Positions 50,733-63,795 are shown, numbered from the stretch's first letter. The stretch: 64,000 bases of DNA from Cladophialophora immunda (GCF_000835495.1 NW_015622541.1:6014001-6078000); one strand, 5' to 3'. Notes: generated by a model not told the origin, from the letters alone. Translations and numbers: made by a program.

Positions 50733-51578
50733 CCTCGGACTGTCAAATAAACAAGATAGAAGCCTGCGATAACAAGATAAATTGATTTCCTTAAGCTCGC
50801 ACACTCATTGTTGTTTCCGGAACCATAGTACTTGTAGTTGCTTCGATCAATCGCGGAGGGTGAGCGATCCAATACCAGCTCATGGAAGGGAGCAGATACC
50901 CGTTCGTCAAGGAGCTGATACTTCTCTTATTTCTCTCCCGCGAGCGGGAAGTTACATGGCTTGAGAGCAGGAGAAGGCCACCTGAAGAGCCGGTGGCTAA
51001 TGCTCAAACGCGTATTCGCGTAAGGAGACGGGTTGAGGGGTACGAGAATACGGGCGTATAGGGACATTTTATTCTCCTATCTGGTGCCATCTTGCAACCC
51101 CCTCTAACCGAATGTTTGTCGTCATTCTTGCCCCCCAGCCACAATTAACGCGCACCAAGCCTGCCTCTAGACGCGGGGCTTCAGCTCCGTACACCAAACC
51201 GCTTTGATCATTAGAAAGCCCATAGCCGAGCTCCCCTATTCATCAATCAGAAGGGGTGTGGAGTTTGGAGGCAACACAGCCACCATTGTCATGTCGGAGC
51301 AAAGAAACCTTCTCGGTGCCGCTCGGAGCAAGACTGGTAATTGCAGCCAATTGAGGTACCCAAAGCCGACAGCAATTTGCTCTCTCATCTCTTGTTTCAG
51401 CATAAAATGCTATGCTGCCTAGATGGCCGTGGGCAGCCTTAATGTCGGATTCCAGGCCTCAGGCGTGGTTTATGTAAACGCCCCATCCCAACGAGTGATG
51501 AGAAAAAACAAAAAGCTCTTCTAAATCATACCACCATCTGTGCGCGTCATTACCGACAAATCTAGCGAAAGGAACAAG
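50733..51578. other. Intergenic, promoter of the Zn2Cys6 gene
   Basis: About 850 bp without a supported gene, between two plus-strand genes. Confidence 0.5.
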
Positions 51579-53358
51579 ATGGTTTATAAAGGGCCCAGCA
51601 AAGGATGTCACTCGTGTCGGAAACGACGTGTCAAGGTACATCTGAGATTCGTCGGGCGCTTGCTCAACACCATACTGATTGATCTAGTGCGATGAGAAAC
51701 GGCCTCACTGCGGCAATTGCGTCAAGAGAAAACAGCAATGCCCGGGTTATCGGGACTTCTTCGACGCTGTCCATAAAGACGAGACTTTCCTCACCTCCCA
51801 TAAAAGCGCCCCGAAACGACAGAAGAAGGTACACAGTCCCGCCAGCGATTCTTCGGACAGCTCTCTCAGTCTCCTCAGCGCACCATCGCCGAATTATGTC
51901 GACCGTGCCCTTGACATTGCGCTCTTCACCACACCGTCTCGGAATATCGAGATGGAATCATTGGGTTACTTCTTTACCAACTATGTCAACATCCCCCGGG
52001 ATCCGAGTACCAACATCTTCATCGAACACATCCTTCCCATCTACCTCAACACAGCGCCCAACTCCGCGTTGGCTGAAGCTATCAATGCCGTCGCCATCAA
52101 CATCACGTCAATGTGGATGTCCCGATATGTGGACTCTTATCGTGCCCGGGAAGCATACGCAAAGGCCGTGACTATCCTCAAGTCCTTGCTGCAAGATCCC
52201 GTCGAATCCAAAACGGATGAGACCCTCGCTACTGTGTTCATGCTGGACTTTTATGACTCCCTCAATCGACGCTTCGTACACTTCGTCGACACCGGTACCC
52301 ATCAGCAAGGTGCGGTGGCCTTGCTCAAGCACAGGGGGAGAGATGGCTTCAAGACTCCGCTGTCTCAACGGCTCTTCAATGCTATGAGAAGCCGTCACAT
52401 CAATTATTCATTGCAGTTCGGGAAAAGGGTGGCGCTGGATCCAGAACTCCTAACGTGCGATACTGCAGTTCTCCCTTCTGCAAAGCTGGACCTTTTGAAC
52501 GTGGAGCTCGCAGATTTGCTTGTGTTGGCTCGAGACGGTCCCGAACTCGCCGGCCTCAGCTTAGCCGACTTCTACCGGGTCATTTTGGACAGGGCGCTTG
52601 CCCTCGAGAAGAGACTGCAAGCTTGGATGGATGCCCTTCCCAAATCATGGCGACCGGTATCGATCCCAGCGTCCGAACTCCATCCCTCCATACGTGACGC
52701 TGGGGTTTACGAAGGCATGTGCGACGTATATTCCTCGCTCGCAGTCTCTCATGTCAATAATGCTGCTCGGAGCTCGCAGATTGGAACAATCCGTCTGATA
52801 ACAGTCTGCGCGAATGGCCTGAAGGACCTCGGTCTTGCCGTTGACCCCGAGGTCGAGCCATATATTGACCGGCAGATTCAAGAGCTTGTCGACCGGTTCT
52901 GCGCCTCGGTGCCGTTCCATCTAGGCAACAGAACAAGGCCCGCATTCCCCGATGAGCACAGAGAATACCCTCAGATTCCCGCGGAGCTTCGGCGGCTGGC
53001 GAATTACGTTGACCCGTTCGGAAACGAGGTCGAGATGACTATGGAAGACCATGTGCGCGCCGCCGCGGCTATAGGTGGCTGGTTCATCATGGTGCCTCTC
53101 GCAGGGTTTCTCAGGGCTCGAGCCATGGGAATATCGAAGACACCGCCGGGGCCACTGGTGGGAAAACTCAGAAAGGGTCAGGCTGCCTGGGTCCGTGGCC
53201 AAATGGAACGGATCCAGAAGATCTATTTGTTTCCGACCAACGGGAGCCCGACTGAGCATGACTGGAAGTGTATCCTCAAGCAGTTCTGCGATGCTCATGG
53301 TACTGGCCATAATTTGTTTCAACCGTTGTCTTTCAATCAGAGAATGTGGACGACTTGA
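51579..53358 (+). CDS. Zn2Cys6 transcription factor
   Basis: Binuclear zinc-cluster regulator. Exon 1 (51579-51635) encodes MVYKGPSKGCHSCRKRRVK. A 52-nt intron follows, and exon 2 (51688-53358) continues CDEKRPHCGNCVKRKQQCPG. The split inside the zinc cluster just after the second basic run is a common intron position in these genes. The six Cys of C-x2-C-x6-C-x5-C-x2-C-x6-C are all present. The product is 575 residues with a Ser-rich linker (about 60-95). A middle-homology region contains ITSMWMSRYVDSYRAREAYA and GAVALLKHRGRDGF, typical of the group that precedes Fungal_trans_2-like helices. No nearby target is provable. Its neighbours are a dehydrogenase upstream and, 3 kb downstream, a sugar transporter. 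Confidence 0.93.
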
Positions 53359-56300
53359 GGGGCACGGCATAAATTTTCACGCTTTGGGGCTCTCGAACGG
53401 CGGGAAAGACGGAGGTTTGCCATGTGAACTCTCTGGGTTCGGAAGGCATGGCATTATTAAATTCTCACCACGTTAATGCGAGATGAAGCACGACATGTTT
53501 TTCGTACTGTAGGGCTACAACATTCATGGATGAATGCCTACGGCTGGCGCTAATGGCAGCGAGCACGAGGATAGACCGTAAGTGTACAGTGTCTTCTTCG
53601 TATTCCTGAGCTGAAGCGCACTTCGGACGGCTTGATCATTGCCTTATTCTCGTATGCGTAGTTTGGCTCGTTGTCTGACACCGATTTAACGCCTCCCTTG
53701 CCCTCTTCTCACATCTTATTGGCGTGCTGCATCCCCTCTTTACACCCATTCCTCCCGTAAGGTTATGGGACCCGGAGCCGAAGGAAGAATAAGCCTGGAA
53801 ATAAAAGTGCTGACATACATTTGCTGGGAAATGGAGGTAGGGGCCTGTTTTCTGCTTTCGGGCCTCCTGTCTCCCGTTTTGGGAAGACCATTCGAGCCAT
53901 GTGGGTTGGTCCTGGAGCGAAGGCGGGCTAAGCGAGGCTCCGGCGGTGCGGGTATGCATGCGAGGTTGCATAAGTGAGGCCTTGGTTCCCTCCTTTTCAA
54001 CCCGAAGGCTTTTCTTGAATGACAGAATAATATCATTGCGCGGGCTTCTTAGGTGGTGGTGGTTGCGTGGATGGATGGTGCTTTTCCATCCATGGCTGCT
54101 TTGACCGTGGTAGGCGATGATAATGTACTCGTACTCGATACCAAGAACCAACAAGCGATAGAGCGTCTGATTGATAACCACTAAGCAAGCGTCCTGTGAG
54201 TAGAATTTCTCTGCAGCCGAGGAAGACGTGCCAGTCTCGGGGTCTTGGCAGTGTCGCCCATCAACACCTGAAAGCCTCGGATCGCATCTCTTCCTGACTT
54301 TTCGTCCTTCTTCACCACTACCCACACATCTCAGTCCAAACTTCTCCTTCATCTATCCATTGGATCATCGGAGGGCCCGGTCTTTTACTATCACTAGACT
54401 GGCGTACATGACAACGAGATGTTCGTGCTCTGTGGTGCTTCATTCCAGCATCTGACGATCCCTAAGCCGATGTACTGTTCTTTACATCGTCTAGACTTTC
54501 CATCAGTGGTTCTTCTGGATATTACCATCATTCATCTCAATAGCACTGAATTCTGAATCTCCTCAGTCACCATCACGCCCAGCGACCTGAATTAATCAAA
54601 TGAAATGTGCTAGCAGGCAATGTAGAGCTTGGTTATCTTGAACACCAATTACTCAGACATTTATCTCGATACTCTGCTCTCGCTAATCCAATCGTAACAG
54701 ACAAATATTTGGCGGCATGCGAGAACCAGCCATTTGACGACCACTTACTGGCCCAGATACGCATTGACTATGCGCAGAAAAATAAAACAGAGCCTCCCAG
54801 AGTCTTTCCTGTAACTGTTTCCTTTCCACAGGCCTCTCCGTATACCGTCGAAGAAGACCGAGAGGGGACACACAAAAGCATCTGAGCCGTGCTAATACAA
54901 GCTGACGGTCTTCATGAAACATTGCGCTGAAGAGGCTGGATTGCCGTTCTAGCTTCTTTGGTACATCCAAGAAGACCAAGAAGCGCCTGAAAACCGGCCC
55001 AAAAGCATAATACACGCTGAAGACAGTCTACCTAATCCGTCATAGGGAAGAATACTGGAACCAAGCACGAATCGCCGAGAGTGGCACGAGCTGCTCCCCT
55101 CTCATCCACAAATCAGACCCACTACAAGATATTCCTCTTTGCTCGACGCGAATTGAGACTCGAGGCATACAACAGTTTATCCCACCCAATTATCACCGTT
55201 AGATGGACGTCCCTGGATCGAGATACGCGAGCTTATAACCGGATATCAGCAGGAAACATTTCCCGGTCTCGTGGCACATCAGGCTTGAGTGTTGACTCAA
55301 AATCTCCATCCCAATACGGTCAGACTTCTTCAGCCGCCACGAAGAAGAGAAGAGACAATCTGCGTCTGTTTCGCCCTGGATACGAGGCGGAAACTTGCGC
55401 CTGCCTTTCAAAGATGATGGCTCTAACAGTGTCATGGTTCACTGACTCGCTGAACTTTATTCAACAGGTTGGACCTCACACCCTCGTTCCAGACCCTGCT
55501 CTACACAGCCTATTGCTAGTCTCGCTCATGTGGCGGGTCTCGTCTGACGATCAGACGATGTGTGTACCTGAGAGTTGGTCTGGATTTCCGAGAAACTTTC
55601 GAGTCCCCAATCAAATCTCGAAACATCCCTTTATTGACTCGGAGTCCGCGCAGAGTGACCGCTGCCTCGACCTTTGGGAAGTCCACTTTCGTGACTGGTC
55701 CAGGACCGGCGTCTCCCCCACAAACTCAAAGGCTTCCCCATGATCTCTCCACGTTTTCTGAACCCGCCGTTAAGAGGATGGCTCTGTTATCCAGCTCTGA
55801 CTCTCGAACATCTCTGTGCAATCTCAGCGTGCGGCGGAGAAAATCGCAGGGGCATCCCAGGTTGAGACGTGCCCAAGAAACTGTCAAAAATTTCATCCTT
55901 CTCCATTGATTTCGGCGTTCGCAGAAGCAGCGGCTGGCCTGTGTGCAATTACAACCAGCATAAGCACTCTGTGGCCGTCGACTCAGCGAACTCGACCCGT
56001 GAACTCGACCCAGCTCGTATTCAGGGGTGGATCTCATTCCCCAAGCTGCGGAGAAACTTTACTCAACTGTGGGAAAATTCCTATCAGACAACCAAATACA
56101 AGGAACCTCGCTACGCTAGTATCCTGCTTAAGATCTGGGCAATCTGGGCAAGGGGAAAGCCAACTGCAAGAGGATAACCGCGGTGCTCGCTTCGGTTGGG
56201 AACAGGTGGCGATCGGCATATTGAACAAAATACATTCGAATGGACTGATGGTTGTTCAGAGGTACTAAAGGTCAGGGTGGTTCCTGGCTGCTCTTGTTTG

Positions 56301-56385
56301 GTTCTCTCCCAGACAGTTGTCTTTGTCCTGACAAGCCTCCCTCCTTGCTTGGATTCTTTCTTCGTGCAAGACCACATTGCCCACC
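53359..56385. other. Gene-poor 3-kb stretch
   Basis: No gene is supported. A 238-codon minus-strand frame starts with an ATG at 54352 but has no recognisable features and an atypical composition. The frame at 55081-55743 begins at GTG, and further frames to 56.3 kb overlap on both strands. The right end is the promoter of the sugar transporter. Confidence 0.45.
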
Positions 56386-58585
56386 ATGGCTTTTGGCACC
56401 GAACGTCACTGGAGCGCATGGAATTTCTTCATCTGCTTCATGGTCTCCCTGGGCCAGATCGCTTTTGGATACCCTGCTTCCATCATCGGTGTTACACTTG
56501 CCCAACCATCTTTTCTGGTTTACATGGGCCTGCTTGATGTCACACAGGACCCCCCAGTCATGACTCCAGGTAAGGCGACCATGCTTGCAGAGCCTCACCC
56601 GGCCGAACTGACGAACAAACAGGGGCGGATCAGAAGATTGGTGCAATGTCAGGGGTAGGTTGACCCTTCGTGAACACAAATATGTGTCAATTTTGTGAGA
56701 AGCATCGAGTCACCTGCGTAGACAGCACCCAGCCATAAAAGGCTATATAAAGCTATGGCCGTTTGGCAGTCTACCTGGTAAACCAGAGGCAGTCTGATAT
56801 CAACAAAACTTGCCCGACTCCGCCTAGCTGTCACAACTTCCATTAATCACCACGATGAACCTTCCCTTTGCACGATCTGGCTGACAACTTTCTAGGTATT
56901 CCAAGCTGGCGCCGCCATTAATGTTTTCATCGCCGGTTATGTATCAGACAAGTACGTTTCGGCCCTTTCTAATTTCCTAATTCGGTACCTGGGTTGCTGA
57001 CGACCGTCGCAGATGGGGACGTAAGGCAGGATTCCACTGGTGTGGCTTTTTGTCCCTGCTCGGCGGTGCACTGCTTTGCGGTAGCAGAAATGCCACCATG
57101 TTTATTGTCGCCCGCCTCTTTGCGGGGGCTGGGAGCTGGGGTTACCTAGCAGTCAGTAAGTGTTCGCCCCTGTTCCGTCCTCGTGTTTCCTGCTGATCAG
57201 ACCAAGCGCCATATTACTCTGCAGAGTTGGCACCGCCGGGCCTGCGTGGCCTGATGGTGGGCATGAACGGTGTCAACATCGCATTGGGCTATGCTCTTGC
57301 CAGCTATATGGGTCTCGCCTTTTATTATGTGGATGATCCACAAACGCAATGGCGAGCACCATTGGGAATTGCACTGATTTGGCCAGTGATGATGGTCCTC
57401 GTCTGCCTCGTCATCCCAGAATCCCCACGTTATCTCCTCATGAAGGGGAAGATTGATGAGGCAAGAGACGTTGTGTTCAAGCTGCATGCATCGAAGAATG
57501 ACCCTGATCAAGAATTTGCTCGCGGGGAATTCTACCAGATGTCAAAGCAAGCCGAGTTGGATCGGACTATGGAACCGGGCTGGGTCAGTAACAAATTGCT
57601 TTCCTTCGGTAGAAAGGCACTGACAATGACAGCTTGAAATGATTCGTCGACCCAGCTACCGCAAGCGCACGATTATGGCCATGGGATTCGCATTCATTGG
57701 ACAGTCGACAGGCGTCTTGGTTTTGAACAACTACGGTATGCTCGTGTTTGAGACCTGCCGGATAGCAAATGCTGATAAGTGCAGGTCCAACCATCTACGC
57801 CGCCCTAGGCTACGATACCCTGTATCAATTGATCTTCCAGTGTGGCTGGATTACTGTCGGAATTGTTGGCAACTTGGTGGGAGCTCTCATCATGGACTGG
57901 ACAGGTCGCAAGCCTCTGCTTGTTATGGGTGTCGCTGGCTGCTGCGTGTCCCTCATTCTCGAGGCTGCAATGGTTAGCTCGTTCGCCGAAGAAGCGACCA
58001 ACAAGGCCGGGCTTCGAATGGGCGTTGCGGCTGCGTACCTGTTCTTGGCCGTATACAGCATCGGCATCGACGTGGCTGGCGTCGTCTTCTATTCGGAACT
58101 CTTCCCCAACCATCTGAGAGCGAAGGGCTTGTCTCTGAGTATTTGCGTCATTGCACTGACCGACTTGGTCTATCTACAAGTTGCAGCTACGGTAAGTGCT
58201 TTCCCCCGTATCTTTAAATCAGTGACTGACTTGAGCTTTGTAGGCTTTTAACAATATCGGCTGGAAGTTCTATCTGGTCTTCATCATCATTTCCGGCCTG
58301 GGCGCGTTCTTTGCCTACTTCTATCTCCCTGAAACGAAGAACATCCCGCTCGAAGAGATGGCGAAACTGTTCGGAGATGAAGTCGCCGTCTACGCCGAAG
58401 ACCTCCACGTCGATCATCGCACGCACGAGCTCATCGTTGATGAACACGGTAATCACGGTCTGCACAAAATTGCCACTGAAGCGGGTGTCCCACGACCATC
58501 CACAGGTGGAGACGTGGAAAAGCACGGAGCCGTCCACAGGGATACCGTTGAGCACGTTGACTCTGAGCAGAGTGAAAAGGAATAG
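56386..58585 (+). CDS. MFS sugar transporter
   Basis: Twelve-helix proton-coupled sugar porter of the plasma membrane. Eight exons (56386-56569, 56623-56654, 56896-56951, 57013-57155, 57207-57583, 57633-57735, 57785-58191, 58244-58585) join in phase to 547 residues. Signatures: GAMSGVFQAGAAINVFIAGY, the loop D-K-W-G-R-K in YVSDKWGRKAGFHW, the S-A-E-L-x-P-P-x-x-R-G pattern in YYSAELAPPGLRGL, PESPRYLLMKGKIDEAR, DWTGRKPLLVMG, FYSELFPNHLRAKG and YLPETKNIPLEEMAKLFGDE. The second intron is 241 nt, unusually long here. The C-terminal tail is His/Glu-rich. It is of the MAL/hexose-related group in which the substrate can be sugars, polyols or plant acids. Confidence 0.93.
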
Positions 58586-58934
58586 GTACAGTGGCTGAAG
58601 GGTTCGTGGACTTTGGAGAGCAGCCGGTCTTGCCAGATAGTTGGCTGTCCATAGTCGGGACGTGGTACGAAGGACAATGATAGTGCCGCGCAGGGTGGTC
58701 TGTAATGTACGTGTTACGCTGGCCTCGTTGGAGACATTATCTGTAGAGCCAATTCTCTTAGGCACTTTACCCTCCGTAACTCGGTGCTCAATATTTGGGG
58801 CCCGAAGTTCGTCACGTGCTGCTCCTCTCACGCTGCGGGCATGTGCACTGATCTTCCGCTCCCAACTTTTTTTTGCTTGCCGGTAAGGTCCAAGACGACT
58901 TTTCACCCGAACATCCAGCAGCACTTCGATCATA
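58586..58934. other. Intergenic, 349 bp
   Basis: Transporter terminator and promoter of the following gene. A TTTTTTT tract lies at 58867-58873. No gene seen. Confidence 0.5.
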
Positions 58935-59540
58935 ATGTCGTGGTTCACGTCATGGTTCACGTCGCCAAAGACCTCAGTGCCTCCTGCAGCCAGTCAGCCT
59001 CCAGCCACCGAGAAACGCGTCCTCGAGGAGCCCGTGAAACCGGTCGAGCCCACCATTGAAGCAGTCAAACCCGCTGCACCGCCCCAGCCCGCGCAGGCCG
59101 AGCGCTTGAACAGAAACAAACTCATTTTCGGAGCTGGCGCCGCATTCTTCGCCTTCTCCCTCCTCGTCACCCGCAGAAGCCTTGCGCGGAAACGACTGGC
59201 CTCCAACCCAGCCTTCTACGCCAATGCGCCGGGACACCAGGCAGAGCAGGCGAAAAAAGTGAATGGTACCATGGAGGCTGTCGAAGCATTGAACATTGCG
59301 ACGATCAATGTGCTGTCTCTGTCGATGATGGTCACGGGTGGAGCGCTATGGTACCTCGATATCAACAGTTTGGCAGAGGCGCGGCGGAAATTAAGAGGTG
59401 GGCTGGGCGTTGACGGGACGGGCAAGTCGGAGAAGGAAGCAGAGGAGGAGTTTGAGGAGTGGATGGCGACAGTGTTGGCACGGAAGGAAGCGAAAGGACC
59501 GCGACCTTCGCAGGCGAATGAACGGGGTCAAGAGAGGTGA
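58935..59540 (+). CDS. Two-helix membrane protein, Aim11-like
   Basis: 201 residues, single exon, ATG at 58935. A Pro/Ala/Glu-rich N-terminus (to about 55) precedes two membrane segments, LIFGAGAAFFAFSLLVTRRS (about 63-82) and INVLSLSMMVTGGALWYLDI (about 127-146). They are joined by RKRLASNPAFYANAPGHQAE and EAVEALNIATINV. This layout, with the ALN-A-T-xN and LW-x-DI words, resembles fungal Aim11, a mitochondrial membrane protein of unknown function. The C-terminus is charged and coiled-coil-like (SEKEAEEEFEEWMATVLARK). Identification is from memory and moderate. Confidence 0.7.
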   Translation: MSWFTSWFTSPKTSVPPAASQPPATEKRVLEEPVKPVEPTIEAVKPAAPPQPAQAERLNRNKLIFGAGAAFFAFSLLVTRRSLARKRLASNPAFYANAPGHQAEQAKKVNGTMEAVEALNIATINVLSLSMMVTGGALWYLDINSLAEARRKLRGGLGVDGTGKSEKEAEEEFEEWMATVLARKEAKGPRPSQANERGQER

Positions 59541-60493
59541 TTAGCACCCTAAGAAGGAGGCATACCGATGTATCTCGACGACAGAGGAGCCTGTGAGGGT
59601 TGAAACAAACCTGCGGATAACGAGGGAAAGGATGTTGAGTCGCCCCTGACATCTTCGCCGGCACCACCTCGACACACCTATCGCTGGCGCCAGGAGACAG
59701 GAAAGGCAGAGACCGAACCAAGACCTTTCCCAAGACCCATTCAGAGCACAATTGCTCTGCTCAAAAGGGTACCCGAGCAGAAATACCCATGTCACAATGT
59801 GCGATCAACAACTACCCCTTCGCGGCGGTCACATTCCCCAGCAAGCGAAATGGCGACCTCGACAACTGTACAATCATCCACCTTTGATTCGACGCATGTC
59901 TTTGCAGATCCCCAAAAGTATTCAACAATATTCCTTAAATTACATTATCTTTGTCTCCTAAGTCGAGGCAAAGTGGGCTGTATATAGACCTGATCTGCCG
60001 GTCGGGAAATAAATGAATCCACGTCAACTCCAACGCAAGCTCTAGGGCCATCAAGACCACTAGCTAGGTAATGAGGTGCATCGGCCAAGTTATCGGAAGA
60101 GGCCCCCCTTCCCCATATTTGATGGGTTGGGGTGTAAATATGGCTATTGTAGCTGGGGTAGTTGTTGATCACGAAGCAACGCCTCTGGAAGAATGACGGC
60201 GAGAACTCAATGTCCCAATCTTCGGCACGCTCCCTCGTGGTGGGGATTTTGCGGGGGAAATGCAACTGCTTCGGTAATCGAAAAGACACCGACAGACTGG
60301 CGAGCGGGATCGAGGCCCGTTTGGATGGACCAAAGGGCCCCCGAGCCTGAATTCCCTCGTCGGCGTCATCGATGCAGGTGACAGATCTCGCGGTCCAAAG
60401 TCTATTTCTCTCACTTCATGAACCCATGCACTCCCCCTCCGCTTTCATGTCCTGCTATTTCACTCAGCCGAGTCGTCCTAGACACAGGAACAG
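59541..60493. other. Intergenic, 950 bp
   Basis: No gene supported. Convergent short frames only. The right end is the promoter and leader of the MFS gene at 60494. Confidence 0.5.
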
Positions 60494-62196
60494 ATGCCTC
60501 CCCCTCGCGGAGACGATGAGGAACGGCCTCTCCTTCGTCCCGACGGGAACGTCGACAGCGCCAGCAGCCAACACAGCCACGAGACGCAACAGATCCAGTT
60601 CGGCCCGGACGACGAAGAGAACCCCAAGGCCTGGGATGGCCGCAAGAAGATCCTCAACGTGGGCATCATCGCGCTGATGGCCATCCTGAGCCCCCTGGCC
60701 TCGTCCATGTTCACGCCCGGCATCGCCCAGATCGCCGAGGATCTGGGCACGAACGAGCAGAGCGTCATCGCCACGACAACCGGGTTCGTTATCACCCTCG
60801 GGCTGGGCCCCTTGGTCTGGGCGCCCCTGTCCGAGGACTTTGGGCGCAGGGCGCTATACATCTGCTGCTTTGCCGTGTTCACAGTCCTCCAGGCTGCGTC
60901 GGCGTTGAGCCCCAACATCCAGACGCTCATCGCGATGAGGACGGTTTCCGGCTTCTTCGGCAGTGAGTCAGCACAAGTCACACGGGGGAGAGCGTTTTTC
61001 TGGAAAAAGCAAGGGAAAAGGACTGATGATGGCGTGTTTTGCTGCAGGTGTCGGGATAGCCAACGGAGGCGGCACCATCTCGGACATGTACGATCCCTCT
61101 GAACGGGCAGGCATCTTTGGATGGTACCTTCTCGGGCCCCTTCTAGGTGAGAGTTGTCCACAAGAAATCGCGTATGAAGCCAGCGAGATCGCCTGACAGC
61201 ACGCCAGGACCGACACTTGGGCCTCTGTTTGGAGGTGTCATCGTCAGTCGCTTGGGATGGAGATGGATATACTGGGTGAGTTTTTGGAAAGATGGACAAC
61301 CAACACGCTGAACGGAGGCTAATGCTTTGGTGTCATGATAGTTCCTCACCATCGTCTGTGCCATTAACACGGCAATCGGTTACTTCTTCCTCAAAGAGAC
61401 CTATGCACCGGTCCTTCTAGGCCGGCGCAAAGCCGAGCTTGCCCACCCGGACTCCCAAGGACTGGGAAAGAGGACGAGGTACTACTTCGATGGCGAAGAC
61501 GAGAGACCGCTCTCCAAGAAGCTCCTGGCTAGCATGAAAAGGCCGTTCGTGATTTTCGTCCAGCCAATCGTGCTGACCATGAGCATGTATCAAGCCCTGA
61601 TCTTTGGCACCACGTACAGCATCTACACCAACATGCAGAGCATTTACTCTGAACCGCCCTACAATTTCAGCTCGGAGCAGATTGGCCTCTTATATCTAGG
61701 ACCCGGACTAGGGTTTTTGACCTCAGTCCGCTTCCTCGTCCCCCGTATCGATACAGTCTTCAACCGGCTGACGGAGAAGCATGATGGAAAGGCACTCCCT
61801 GAGTACCGCCTGCCACTCGCCAACGTCGGCAGCATCCTGATCCCGGCGAGTCTCTTCTGGTTCGCGTGGACCGTCCAATTCCGCGTCCATTGGCTTGCGA
61901 GCATTGCGGCCACATATTTCTATGGGGTGGGTCAAGTGGTGGTCTTCAATGCCGTCCAGAACTACTATATCGATTCGTTCTCGACGTACGCCGCCTCGGC
62001 CATTGCAGGAGGGTCTGTATTTCGGAGTCTGGTGGGCGGTGTCGTGCCCCTTTTCGCGCCGCTCTTGTTTGAGAAGTTGGGCTACGGCTGGGGAATCAGC
62101 TGCTTCGGGTTTCTTGCGGTCTTGATAGCGCCGAGTCCGCTATTGTTCTATTATTTCGGCGGGCGGGTAAGGGAAAAGTTTCAGATCACATTTTGA
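60494..62196 (+). CDS. MFS transporter, DHA1 (drug:H+ antiporter) type
   Basis: Membrane exporter, 496 residues. Exons 60494-60962, 61048-61146, 61208-61275 and 61342-62196 join in phase. A hydrophilic N-terminus has the DHA1 entry words GPDDEENPKAWDGRKK. The first helix is ILNVGIIALMAILSPLASSM, followed by FTPGIAQIAEDLGTNEQ. The motif A region is LGPLVWAPLSEDFGRRALYI. SVGIANGGGTISDMYDPSER follows the first splice, GPLLGPTLGPLFGGVI is the antiporter motif C (G-x8-G-x3-G-P-x2-G-like), and GVGQVVVFNAVQNYYIDSF with YAASAIAGGSVFRSLVGG lies near the end. Such carriers export polyamines, toxins or metabolites. No biosynthetic genes adjoin it, so a cargo cannot be proposed. Confidence 0.92.
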
Positions 62197-63795
62197 AGAG
62201 AGCCTGGGGCCCAGCGATCTTGGTTCGAGGGCGAAATGAAGTCATCATGCAGGATGCATGGAGAACATCGACCACGAGGAACGGCTCGGAGGATTTAGGC
62301 GACGAGTGGTTGGACGAGGCCAGGCGGGAGGGGCCCAAACTTCCCGCTGGAGGGCTTCTAGGGGCCTGCTTAGGGTGTGACTAGGGTGTGCCTAGGAGGT
62401 GACTAGCCTGCTGCAACAGCCGTTGACCCCCGGCACTGGTTCGTGTTAGCGATCGGTTAGCTGGTCGCCCGCACTGTTGTTCCCCAGTCAACCCTCCAAC
62501 GGGCCGCATTGTTTATCACCAGCGCCAGAGCCTTGCAACCGCGCATCACATCTTCGCGCAGCCAGTCGTTCTCGTCACCCGGGTAGTCTCCAGCAGACGA
62601 ACTCACCGCCTGATCCAACGTACAACGTGGTCTGCTCTCATGCGTCCACAACCGACACCGGCGCCCTCTGCTGATGCTGGCTAAGCGAAGGATGCGGTCT
62701 TGGTTGCCTGCTGAAAGGGGCCCGGATGTGGTAGAGGCGCGTTGATTTCTGCAGGAAAATCTGCCTATCAGCGCCTTGAGCACTCGAGCTGCAACCGTGA
62801 TTTGCCCAGCTAGCAAAATGCGAGTGCATGCCCCGGCATCATCCTGCTGCTGACCCTCTGTTCCATTGGATATCGGTCGACGTTGTTGTTTTGCAAATCC
62901 CCTCCTGGGCTTCGGCAGTGCGTGCGTCGAACATCCATAGAAATCCATATTTATATCGTCCTCGTGCTCGTAGTGTGCAGCAGGCGCGTCTTTTTGATGG
63001 GGAATTGAAAAAGGGCGGGCAGCCAGGTTGCATGGTCCCAGAGTGATTAAAAGGCCAACGCGGTGTCTCTGGGATTCGTTCCTGCGCCCTGCCTCACCAC
63101 CTCTCTGGGAGTTCGTCCTGTGCAGTCTCACCAATCTCACTCACCCCCAGTGGGAAAAAAGGAGCAGGCACACAAAGACAGGGAAAAGAAGAATTCCCCG
63201 ATTGATTGCCACCTCAATCTCTCTTCTCCCACTCCCACCCACCGCAGATAATTGGCACAGTCTCCTGTTTGGGCCATACTCCAGGATCCTGGGTGCCCGC
63301 CGGAGAGTTGACCCCGACGCCCTCGAGGGCCTTCCCTCCCGCCTTAGCGCCATCACACTTCCCACGAGTCCACCTTGTTCCTTGCCCTTGTGCCTGTCGA
63401 GTCTCGAGGGCCCAAAGTCAAATCACATCCAGAGTCAGGACCAGTCGCGGCGTTGTTTCTGCGCTTCATCTCCTGCCTGTCCTACTTTTCTTCCAGACTC
63501 TTCCTCACACCTTACCCCCATTCTCAGACACGCCAAAACTCGACCACTTCTCGAACTGTCACTCTCCTTTGATCTTGACAGCGACAATAGGGTCATCAAC
63601 GATCCTGTTTCTTCACGCATCGGCGCCTCCCCGGTCTCGCCCAATCCTCGGACCCCATTCCTTGTCACTCGAACTGCCCTCTGCGCAGTCCGGCTGTTAA
63701 TATGAAAAAGAAGGCCTTAGCACAGTTACGACGGACGACACAACTGTACTTGGAAAGGTAGACAAGGATTTCAGTCACCAGAGGGCTCTGCTCCC
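62197..63795. other. Intergenic and probable long 5' leader, pyrimidine-rich
   Basis: 62334-62405 has short GGGTGTGACTAGGGTGTG-like repeats just past the transporter. From about 63060 to 63790 the plus strand is C/T-rich with TCTC and CCACC runs, as is common in long leaders of fungal housekeeping genes. The open frames there (225, 164 codons) are low in motifs and look like composition effects, so I do not call a gene. Confidence 0.45.

Noticed and set aside
53636..54352. 238-codon minus-strand frame with an ATG start
   Set aside because: Mixed composition with many His, Arg, Ser and Cys, no domain, no intron signals. Kept only as a remark in the gene-poor interval.
63028..63705. 225-codon frame in the pyrimidine-rich leader
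   Set aside because: Pro/Ser/Leu-rich composition follows from C/T runs, and other frames in the same stretch are also open. No conserved pattern.
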